Source of the DNA: Armigeres subalbatus
Lineage: Eukaryota; Arthropoda; Insecta; Diptera; Culicidae
Length of the DNA: 64,000 nucleotides
Reading direction: 5' to 3'
Assembly: GCF_024139115.2 (NCBI RefSeq)
Contig: NC_085140.1
Location: 50,369,907-50,433,906, forward strand
Shown: positions 55,925-64,000 of the stretch, piece by piece
Layout: each line of letters begins with the position of its first letter
How positions within the stretch are numbered: the stretch's first letter is position 1
Program-made: the position numbers and the translations under genes
Notes under the pieces: model-generated
What the model saw: only the letters and a program-made list of their open reading frames with translations
Database searches by the model: none
What the model was told of the DNA's origin: nothing

Positions 55925-56300
55925 TTGGGCACCATCCCTAACCCCCCCCCCCCCGCTTTACAGCATTTCTTCTGGGGGGACGAACGCGAACGATTTGAGA
56001 GGGGGAGGGGGGTCGACGGTCAAACTTATTATATTTATCAGAAATTTATTCGTACATAAATAATGTGCTGTCGCATGATACTTTTTGGTCTGAAAATATA
56101 AATGTCTCTTCGTAAGGGATCCCCCGAAACACTCCGTGGTGTTTCGGAAGTGGCTAATGAGGTATTTCACTATTTAAGGACTCACCAGATTTTTTTTTGT
56201 GAGAAACCATGAAGAATGAGCTGTCGCATGACATGTTTTGAGCTACAAACTAAAATGTCTTCTCCTACACTTAGAACCGTATTTAGTGTTGCTTCGTTAT
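55925..56300. repeat. Internal tandem duplication around GCTGTCGCATGA
   Basis: AATGTGCTGTCGCATGATAC with AAATGTCTCTTCG (56060-56112) is repeated as AATGAGCTGTCGCATGACAT with AAATGTCTTCTCC (56216-56265), spaced about 155 bp. A C10 run lies at 55945. Confidence 0.6.
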
Positions 56301-57920
56301 TTAGGTAATACTACAAAAGACTTCCATAGAAAAAAAAGCCTCCATCAAAATTACCCAAATGCCAAATCTTAGTCTGTAAGCCGTAACATACCACGTGAAG
56401 GTTTATCCTGTGTTTGAGTGTTAATCCGATTCCAATCGCAAAGTAAACTGATAACTTCATGGATGTTTTTCTAAATGCAAAATATTGAAATTAGGAAACA
56501 TACCCACCAATTTTTTATTTCTTTGTTTTTCATAGGATGAAAGGTGATGGAAGGAGGTGCTCCTAGCAGTTTGTTCAAAGCTTACCATTCGATTTCATAA
56601 TAACAGATAAAATTATAGCTCAACAATTGGAGGTCACTCATTTGCAATCGCAAAATTGATGCTCCTGTTTTATAACTTCACACTAATAAAAAACAAGAAT
56701 AGTGAGTTGTGTGGTCATCATGCTCATTAAATATCGAATAATACTTTGTTGTACAAAGTTTTATTACGATATCTGTTTGCATTCAAGTGATTCGATTTGC
56801 TGATGCAATAACTTACTCTATGATATTGTGAATAAAACAACAGCAAATGCAATATGCATATATCGTAAATATTGTGTAAAATGAAACTACCATAACTGCC
56901 ACAAACTGATCCGAACCGCAAACAGTTCATCATTAGCTGAAACTGCAAACCCAACTAACTAATCAGATTACACTTGGGCCGAGGTGTGAAAAACACAACA
57001 AAAAAGCGCCCAACACGGAAAACTATTTCTCACGGGTCGGGTGGTGATAAAAGTTCTATAAAACTAACACCTCTGCCTGAAGGCTTGTTAGCAGGATTGG
57101 AAAATAAAAAAAATAATGCTCGACACAGCAAACTTCCGGTAAACGGCAAACGCCACCGCCGCCCGAGGGTAACAAGTAGTAATTGGAGTAAAAACAATAC
57201 TGCTTGGTGGCACACAAAAAAAAACTCCATCATCGTCGGATATAGGCATGCCCGTACGTACTCCAACGACGACGGCGACGACGATCAACAAAACACACCG
57301 TTTGTTGTTGGTCGAAGCAAGGTACAACAATTTGCAAGTAAATCCCCTCTCAGCAAACCACCATCGCATCGTTGCTGTTAGGCGATGCAGTTATTTTACA
57401 TATTAAACAATTTGGCGTGGCACGCGGTGGGAATGATGGAGGGGGCAGCGAAAAGTACAGCAAAACGTAAACGCGATCGTGTTAATAGCTCAAATTAAGT
57501 GCTTACACGCCCGGCTCGATTATGTTGCGCCGATCAACGGTTTTGGCTGAGTGCGGTAATTTGAACTTGGGTGGGTGAGTCCGGTGAGACACTTTTAGCG
57601 ATTTTAGATTAACCTCAATTCTGTCCAGTCCTTTCTGTTGTCATGCGAGCTGTTTTGCTGACTGGTAGACTGTCCATGGTGGTCGCATAATCAATTGCTT
57701 TCGTCGGAAGACGCTGTTATCGATTCTCTAATACCTACATATTTTAGCTATCCCAAATATGAAATATGATTTCTACTTAGGAAGTTATTTACTTCATTGT
57801 AACGAAATGAACTAGCCTAGCGTTAAAAATTTTGAAATTAAAAGTGGAATGGAACCAAATTTAATTCTTGTTTGACAGGCATTATTGAAATTTCGGCGGG
57901 AAATTTTTATAAGAAAATTA
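56300..57920. other. Unassigned, probably single-copy DNA
   Basis: Includes a basic low-complexity plus frame at 56974-57381 (KRPTRKTISHGSGGDK, RHRRPRVTSSNWSKNN) that lacks an ATG and overlaps open minus frames. I do not call it a gene. 57410-57610 is GC-richer. No repeats recognised. Confidence 0.45.
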
Positions 57921-57948
57921 TTTTGAGCTTTTTAGTGGAATGTTTTCA

Positions 57949-58185
57949 CCTGTCATAAGACGAGTTTATACAATCCCATTGAATTCCACCACTTAATTGT
58001 ATCTTGACAGATACGTATTTCGACCTCAAAGGTAAGGCCGTCTTCAGTGTCTCGTACTTTCTTCAAGTCGAGTCAAGTACGAGACACTGAAGACGGCCTT
58101 ACCTTTGAGGTCGAAATACGTATCTGTCAAGATACAATTAAGTGGTGGAATTCAATGGGATTGTATAAACTCGTCTCATGACAGG
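57949..58185. repeat. Near-perfect 110 bp palindrome (foldback family, copy D)
   Basis: The left arm (CCTGTCATAAGACGAG ... CTTCAGTGTCTCGTACTT, 57949-58058) is the inverse of the right arm (about 58076-58185) with a single noticed mismatch. The loop is about 17 nt. Both arms contain the family core GATACGTATTTCGACCTC. Such identity implies recent formation or continuing gene conversion. Confidence 0.9.
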
Positions 58186-58189
58186 GGAA

Positions 58190-58925
58190 ATTTTTGTTTT
58201 ATTTTTAAAAATTTAAAAAAAATTGGGTTCACCGTAACCAGTCATAAGTTTGAAGCCACTATCCTGATATGAGTTTTAAATCAATTTTAGCAGAATATTT
58301 TCTGAAGTTCACTTCTTGGCCTTTTGTTTGAAACGAGACTTTTTCAAATATGTATTTTGTCCAAATCAAATCTGTTATATCAAGATTAATCTGTCTACAG
58401 TGCCCAAAAATTCACTCTTAGGGCGTTCGGGTCATATTAGCTTCAATTTGACAAAGCAATATCTCAGACATTTCTCAGCAATCTTTTTCGTCGGAGTTTC
58501 ATCAATGCCTCTCAAAGATTATTAAAATTGGGTTCCATTCAACTTTTTATTTCGGAATTTCGTGGGCTCAATTTCGAGAAAAATCAACATATTTTTACAA
58601 CATAAATTTAAGAAAAATGTGTATCCTAAGGTAATATTTTAGTAGATAAAAAAATATGCTCGTTTCAAACACCTACGATGCAAGATCTACTCATAATATA
58701 TGTGTTAAGCTAACAAATCCCAAAATTGGATTTAAGACGGCAAAAATACGGCCAAAGACTTTTGCCTATATTTTTCTAGGGTGAACCTAAACTTTTGGTC
58801 GGGAGTGTGAGTTCATTAAGAAAACTCTTTCATTGGGCAGAAGAAAAAAATGCACAGCCTGCCTTCTAAAGATGGCTGATAAAAAAACCGAGTCAAAATA
58901 ATTTTTAAGCAAGTTTATTGCGCTT
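58190..58925. other. AT-rich spacer
   Basis: No gene recognised. A GTGAACCTAAACTTTTGGTCG block near 58780 could be a lone transposon terminus, but no partner was found. Confidence 0.4.
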
Positions 58926-58931
58926 ATCTGT

Positions 58932-59179
58932 TGGTCGGGGTTCAGCCAAATCGCACCAAGCGCCAACAAAAAATTACCCAATTTTCAGCCCAAACTTTCG
59001 TTTAGCAGATTTAATTGATCGCAAATCGTATCGGATATCCCTCAATCCCATAGCTGAGGATATCCTACTGTAAATGTGCACTTGAATTAATATGAAACGA
59101 TTTCCGTTGTCCTTGTACGAACAAAATATCACAAGTCAGTCAAAAAGCCGCTTGGTGCGTTTTGGCTGAACCCCGACCA
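58932..59179. mobile_element. MITE with ~32 bp TIRs
   Basis: TGGTCGGGGTTCAGCCAAA and CGCACCAAGCG at the left face CGCTTGGTGCG and TTTGGCTGAACCCCGACCA at the right, one mismatch in about 32 bp. 248 bp, non-coding. No clear target duplication. Confidence 0.8.
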
Positions 59180-59434
59180 GTTGAGAAGTGCATTAATCGA
59201 GCGTAATATGCTTGATACACTTTTTTAAAGAAGCAGTGATAAATATCTGCCTGCAAAACGATGTATTATCGCTGAATTATTGATTAATTTGCGTGATGAG
59301 CCAACGTTTCATTCAAGGCTAACATTACCTCCCGTTACCCTAATAGTTTCAAGCGGAGAAGCTTCGGATCAAACATTCGGGAGCTAATCGCAAGGCTACG
59401 AACACACTAAATGGAAGTTTTGGATTCGCAAGTA

Positions 59435-61186
59435 AGGTACTCCGGGGCAAGTTGAAACGGTTTTTTCAAAGTTGAAATTCGAAGTGCTGTAAAAAAATCA
59501 CCCTTTGATATATTTTGAACCCGTTTGCGGTGTTTGCTAGTTCGGGCCGAATATTATACATAAAAAATGCGCAACCTTAACAAACTTTTTTATAAATATT
59601 TTTTATATTTAAATTATTTTTTTATATGCATCGTTTCAACTTGCCCCGCGAATCGGGGCAAGTTGAAACACTGCGTTATATTCAGACGTAAGCTAATTTT
59701 GCCGTATGAATAACAAAATGTATGTACTCAGTGAGACTCAAGAAGCACGAGGTTGGAAAGGTGACTATAATACTGCCAGGATTCGCATAAGAGTCCCATG
59801 TAAGTTTTTGACGATTTTGATTTTCTTCCAGTAATTAGCTTAAAATTGTCTTCTGTTCTCTGTCTTCTGTTCTGTCTGAAAAACTGATAAAATAGTAGGC
59901 TTTGTTCTAGAAATTTGAAAACAAATTCCACTTTTGTTGTCTTATCTTGATATTAACTCTCATAAAAATCAGATTCCAGAATTTGATAGGTACTCTTTTA
60001 CACAAGAAATAAACTTAAGTATGGTCTAATTAATTGTGGGACAATTAACACGGATAAATACGGATAAAGAATATTATGTCATTTTTTTGGAAAGATACCA
60101 TTTTTTTTTCAATTTATTAGATTTTTTTGTATTTCTCCATGTAAAACAAGTTTGAAAATTCAACAGCAAATTACTCAAGTCAGCGAAACTGACATGGGAC
60201 TCTTATGCGAATAAGGGCAGTGTACAACAAAGTCACAAGCGTATTTTCAGAGACCAAATTCTGGAGAACGCACTGCGTTGAAAATTTATCAAATTGATTT
60301 CCTCCTACTGTGACCACTCGGATTACTATTCAGGATGCTTCATTATTTGGTTTACTTGTATATTGCGCAGTTGATTAATACGACTGTGGCTTCTTCATAA
60401 CTACATTAATTAACCAGCCATCACATCTCTCATAAACTCCTCGATTAGAGAAATAAACAGCTGGGGTAGTGAAAGATGTAGTTAACGAAATGTTCACATA
60501 CTCTATGTTTTATTATTCTGAGAGTCAGTGCTCAGTAGATTAAGAATCTCAAAACCGCATGACATGACATGACCCCTTTTCATTCTAGTGGAGATTGTAG
60601 GAGGTTGCATTCAGGACGGAATGGGCGGAAATTTATTAAATTTTGTTCAGAAGTTTGCATGTTTTTATACATTTATGTCAATCGAATGTATGTACCAACG
60701 GACCATGTTCAATTCTGGAAAAAATACTTTTAATTGCGAGGGTGACGTTTTTGAATCGTTTGTTTCAACTTGCCCTGCACCACGCATTTCTATTTGCCCC
60801 GATGAGTTGAACATGCAGAGCAATATCAAACAACCAAAATACAAAAATTAAAACGGGTCTTTCATCGATTTTTCATAATCATTATGCTTATTCAACATTA
60901 AATGATTACCTACCGTGAAAATTTGATGAAAAAACTCTTCCAAACATCGTTTTGAGACCTGTTTCATTGACACGTCAAATAGTTGGTTTGTATTTTGCAA
61001 AGGGCGAAAAATAAACAATGGCAGGGATTGCTTTTGAAAGCTGCAATCTTTCGGGAATGGCAGTCAGAAGGAGCGTTTAGGCGATTAGTTTGTTGAAAAA
61101 AATTATCAGTGCATTCGGTCATTTCCTAACTGAATTACAGCTTCCGTTTCAACTTACCCCGCATTTCAACTTGCCCCGGTGTACCT
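59435..61186. mobile_element. TA-flanked non-autonomous element with GGGGCAAGTTGAAA ends
   Basis: TA at 59433-59434 and 61187-61188. Ends AGGTACTCCGGGGCAAGTTG and the inverse AGGTACACCGGGGCAAGTTG. The right end has a second GGGGTAAGTTGAAACGG, and further copies of the motif occur near 59650 and 60765. 1.75 kb, no transposase. An 87-codon frame at 60588-60851 is unrecognised. A second MITE (59773-60221) is nested within. Confidence 0.75.
59773..60221. mobile_element. Nested MITE with ATTCGCATAAGAGTCCCATG TIRs
   Basis: ACTGCC then ATTCGCATAAGAGTCCCATG near 59781 faces the exact inverse CATGGGACTCTTATGCGAAT near 60193-60212, followed by GGCAGT. About 30 bp TIRs differing at three positions; the exact outer base is uncertain. 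It lies inside 59435-61186 and so inserted later. Confidence 0.8.
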
Positions 61187-61249
61187 TAGTGTTAAACTGG
61201 TCAGGAAGTTCTCAACACTTGAACAGGCCGTGATTTTATATGGAGGACT

Positions 61250-61450
61250 AAAAAAATGAACCATCTAAAACGAACTTAGTACTTTCCATTTAATTCCACT
61301 AAAGTTTGTTATCTTTGCAGATACGTATTTCGACCTCAACTGTGAGGTCGTCTTCAGTGTCTGCAAACATAACAAATCTTAGTGGAATTAAATGGAAAGT
61401 ACTAAACTCGTCTTAGACGGTTAAATACATTCCACTAAAAAGAGCTTAAC
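61250..61450. repeat. ATACGTATTTCG foldback family, copy B
   Basis: Arms of about 50-60 bp (ACTTAGTACTTTCCATTTAA near 61278 against TTAAATGGAAAGTACTAAAC near 61390) enclose GATACGTATTTCGACCTC, the hairpin GACCTCA-ACTG-TGAGGTC and GTCTTCAGTGTC. It ends TTCCACTAAAAAGAGCTT. Confidence 0.8.
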
Positions 61451-61459
61451 ATATTTTTT

Positions 61460-62090
61460 TTTAAATTGGTTGTTTTCGTAGGAATTTAAAAAAAATCTGT
61501 TGTTTCGATGATATGGAAATGCTAATCTCATCTTCCAAACTTGGACGTAATCTAATCGAACACAAACGCAGCCAGTACAAAGAAAGCATCTTGGAAAATC
61601 ATTGAGTTAGATGACACCCAATAATTTTTTTGTCAATATTGAGGCTCACTGGTATGCTAGTGGTATGACATAAATATGAAAAATAAATGTAATACGAATA
61701 TATAAAAACACGAGAGCATGTCATAGCTGCTGTATATTCCGAAGACTAGAAACTAGTGATACTCATGTTTCCTTTGAAATCTCTGTCCGGATTGCTATCA
61801 GAAATCAAGGTGGGTGTAGTCCTTAATTTCAATCTATGACAAAAATGACAAAAACATTAGAATTACTATTCCTGACCACGCTTATCTGTACCGTTACTAG
61901 GGAGCAGGGATTGCAGAAATCGCTCTCTATAGATAACGAACAACGATAAAAGAGAGGCAGAAACCTCTTCGAATCATGACAAGCCATGATAACAAAACTA
62001 TCGCACTTGTATACAAGTTGGAAAAATAGCTGGTTCGAATAGGCGACCCCCACCTAGGGGGTTTGATATAACGCTTTGTTCTCGCTCATG
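61460..62090. other. Unassigned DNA
   Basis: No recognised gene or repeat. Confidence 0.4.
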
Positions 62091-62094
62091 TTGA

Positions 62095-62280
62095 GGACCA
62101 TATTTTTTTCGCACAGCTGTGTAAAACAAGTTGGAGTGCATCATCAGAACCGGTTCCTCCGCAATTGGGGCTTATTAGAAGTAATTTATCATGGGTTGTA
62201 GCCCCCCGAATCAGTTCATTATCGTAACAGCTACCGAAAAACGTCTCTCACGATATGCTACCTATCAAGAGTGTATACAG
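62095..62280. repeat. Dispersed repeat, copy 2 (partner at 20785-20965)
   Basis: Same block order as copy 1. It is followed by TTTGGATTCAAACCCTGCTA near 62312, a box B-like motif that might mark a tRNA-derived end, but no box A was found. Confidence 0.6.
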
Positions 62281-62593
62281 ACATGATAAGTGAGAGATTT
62301 TCTCATTCTCCTTTGGATTCAAACCCTGCTAGGGAGAGAAGGAATAAACACCACGGAGTTGTATATTGGGGAGGCATTCGTTGGGTCAGGAATTTTTTTT
62401 TTGGAAATCTGAACCATTTAAAATAAGGCCGATACAAATATTTAAAAACTATTCTGTCTCCCCCTCCTCCCTCGGATTTTTTTGCCCAAAACTAATATTT
62501 TGGAGCGGGGGGGCAACAAAATAAAATTCGGATAATTTTGAGAATTTTCAAAACATTTTTTAACAAATCCGAGGAGTTTTTTTTTTATTTTTT

Positions 62594-62722
62594 TGCCTTT
62601 CTCGTACAACGAAGTTGTACCGAAAAGCTATCATTTCACTCCGAAAACGAACTTTTGATAGAAGCCTCTGAGACCCATAGTGTTATATACCAATCGTGTC
62701 TTCACTAAATGCGAGAAAGGCA
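62594..62722. mobile_element. TGCCTTTCTCG TIR element, 129 bp deletion copy
   Basis: Starts TGCCTTTCTCGTACAACG and ends TGCGAGAAAGGCA. It contains CATAGTGTTATATACCAATC, the inverse of the block at 20340-20365. A small hairpin GTACAAC-GAA-GTTGTAC abuts the left end. This is the shortest complete copy and shows both termini of the family. Confidence 0.8.
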
Positions 62723-62759
62723 CCACCAACGCTAGGTGGATTAATCTGGGTTTTTTACT

Positions 62760-63785
62760 TACTTATGGATCCTGTACACCTCCGGTGGTGCAAAGGGCTG
62801 ACTTGAAAGATCTCCATCCTGAGCGTTGCCCAGCTATCACTTTAACCTGTTGCCAGGTTAGATTTCGGTCGACTTCTTTGATTTCTTTATTGAGGCTTCG
62901 CCGCCATGAACCTCTGGGTCTGCCTCTGCTGCGATGTCCCGCTGGGTTCCAGTCTAATGCTTGTTTACAGATTTCGTTTCCGCCCCTACGTAGGGTGTGG
63001 CCGATCCAGCCCCACTTCCGATTCCGAATTTCTGTTGCTATCGGCCTCTGCTAACAACGACGATGGAGCTCGTTGTTTGAATTCCAGTTGTGAGGCCACC
63101 AGGCCCGAATTATATACCGCAGGCATCTGTTGATGAACACCTGCAGCCGTTGAGTGTTCTCCACTGATTCACACCATGTTTCGCGTATAACAGCACAGAT
63201 TCCACATTAGAGTTGAAAATTCGTATTTTGGTGCGTTCACTTATCTGCCAGAGTCTATTATATATAGAGTTGCGCAAAGAGTGAAGCCAAATCTACCTAT
63301 TGAACTGTCAAACCGTCTACCTATCGAGCAAAGTAAACAAATGCTTGTTGGTGAGGCGGAAGTATTGTTATCGCCTAATGATTATTATGGCGAATTAAAA
63401 CGCATGAATTAAAATGTATTAGATTTGATCTAGAAACAGCTTCAAAAACATCAATACATTCCCCAATAAAGTAGCAACAAGAAACTCACGTGTTTGCACT
63501 CTGTGCGTGACATTGTTAACGAATTAGAAAGCTTTAGAAGTGAACGCTCCCGTGAAGTCACTTGAAGGGTTGAACAAAAGTGAAAGTTGGTAACAGAATA
63601 ACAAGAGCATCATTCAGAATAAGTGTAAGAAGATCCTCTTTGCGTAACTCTATATAATAGACTCTGTTATCTGCCTGTTTTTCCAAATATTTCTTTAACT
63701 CGCAAAGGCAGCCCTTGCTTTCTTGGTCCGTACGCCTATGTCGATCTTGGTACCGCCATCTGACGCCATTTGGCTACCACGATAT
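62760..63785 (-). pseudogene. Non-LTR retrotransposon C-terminal region, split by a MITE
   Basis: On the minus strand, from 63785: TKIDIGVRTKKARAAFAS and KKYLEKQ-like sequence; then, beyond the MITE at 63249-63666, RTKIRIFNSN, RNRKWGWIGHTLRRGGNEIC, KQALDWNPAGHRSRGRPRG, SWRRSLNKEIKEVDRNLTWQ and WRSFKSALCTTGG near 62770. This is the post-RT C-terminal region of a LINE ORF2 with its GRPRGSWRR motif. Several frameshifts are present. The RT proper is not in the window here. Confidence 0.85.
63249..63666. mobile_element. hAT-type MITE inside the LINE relic
   Basis: Begins CAGAGTCTATTATA and ends TATAATAGACTCTG, about 33 bp inverted repeats including GAGTTGCGCAAAGAG. Exact 8 bp duplication TTATCTGC at 63241-63248 and 63667-63674. 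418 bp, non-coding. Removing it restores continuity of the LINE relic. Confidence 0.9.
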
Positions 63786-63795
63786 TAGAACTCAA

Positions 63796-63895
63796 GCAGC
63801 ACACTTGTCATAGACGAGTTGCTGTACCATATCTACGACCAAATCCAGTCATATATGAGTTGCTGTAACTAAATCGAGCTGAATTGTGCTACACG
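63796..63895. repeat. Short dispersed element, copy 2
   Basis: GCAGCACACTTGTCATAGAC through AATCCAGTCATATATGAG to GAATTGTGCTACAC, the counterpart of 4040-4137. Confidence 0.55.
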
Positions 63896-64000
63896 GAAAC
63901 AAATGCATACCCACAGGCATGAATAAAAAATCATGAAATCATGAATCAGGTCAGTTCACGAAACCATGATTATAATTCATGATTTCAGGAACATTATTCA

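Noticed and set aside
56974..57381. 135-codon basic frame as a gene
   Set aside because: No ATG start, low-complexity composition, overlapping open minus frames, and no recognisable domain.

Overview
The window is repeat-dominated nuclear DNA of a mosquito, very probably Aedes. The best pointers are two SINE copies with a tRNA-like head and an (AAG)n tail, matching what I know of Aedes Feilai, plus R1-clade LINEs seated in AC microsatellites, a Mag-type Ty3/gypsy relic, and abundant MITEs and foldbacks. No intact conserved cellular gene was recognised. Nearly every long open frame is a transposon remnant or a by-product of tandem repeats whose period is a multiple of three. The candidate host sequences are weak: an exon-like block at 22752-22940, a minus-strand frame split by a MITE at 23595-24312, a TATA plus signal-peptide-like start near 30950, and an exon-like block at 32502-32614.

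Layout. 1-4200 is a degenerate CAGTTCTT array that received a TTAA-flanked MITE (338-1377) and a monomer-headed retroposon (2501-3269). 4200-9960 is mostly unassigned DNA with short dispersed repeats. 9960-15060 holds a decayed gypsy element (minus), a foldback and a decayed LINE (plus). 15090-20444 is a TIR element whose AC tract was used as target by two R1-clade LINEs lying head to tail. 20450-26030 is AT-rich DNA with MITEs. 26040-30541 is a nested retroposon complex containing about 22 monomers of 99 bp. 32502-34837 is a further retroposon insertion. 36400-43040 holds minisatellites, two Feilai SINEs and a 3.9 kb DNA transposon with TIRs of about 500 bp. 43040-53000 is mostly unassigned. 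53340-55200 is a GGAATTCCTCC minisatellite. 57949-63900 is a field of palindromes, nested MITEs and a LINE split by an hAT-type MITE.

The most interesting system is a family of retroposons sharing a 3' module that ends in short tandem tails (CATGCT, CAAGCT or TAAGC). They are flanked by unusually long direct repeats of 23-26 bp and carry different 5' modules: a variable number of 95-99 bp monomers built around a GCAGAAC/GTTCTGC hairpin, a tRNA-like segment, or long unrelated DNA. One copy has a paralogous empty site inside the window, so its boundaries are fixed to the base. The monomers resemble in logic the 5' promoter monomers of some mammalian L1 elements; that analogy is inference.

Coordinates of TIRs, direct repeats and open frames were read by eye. 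Family names are given only where motifs support them. Clade-level calls for LINEs and for the long-TIR transposon would need a database search.
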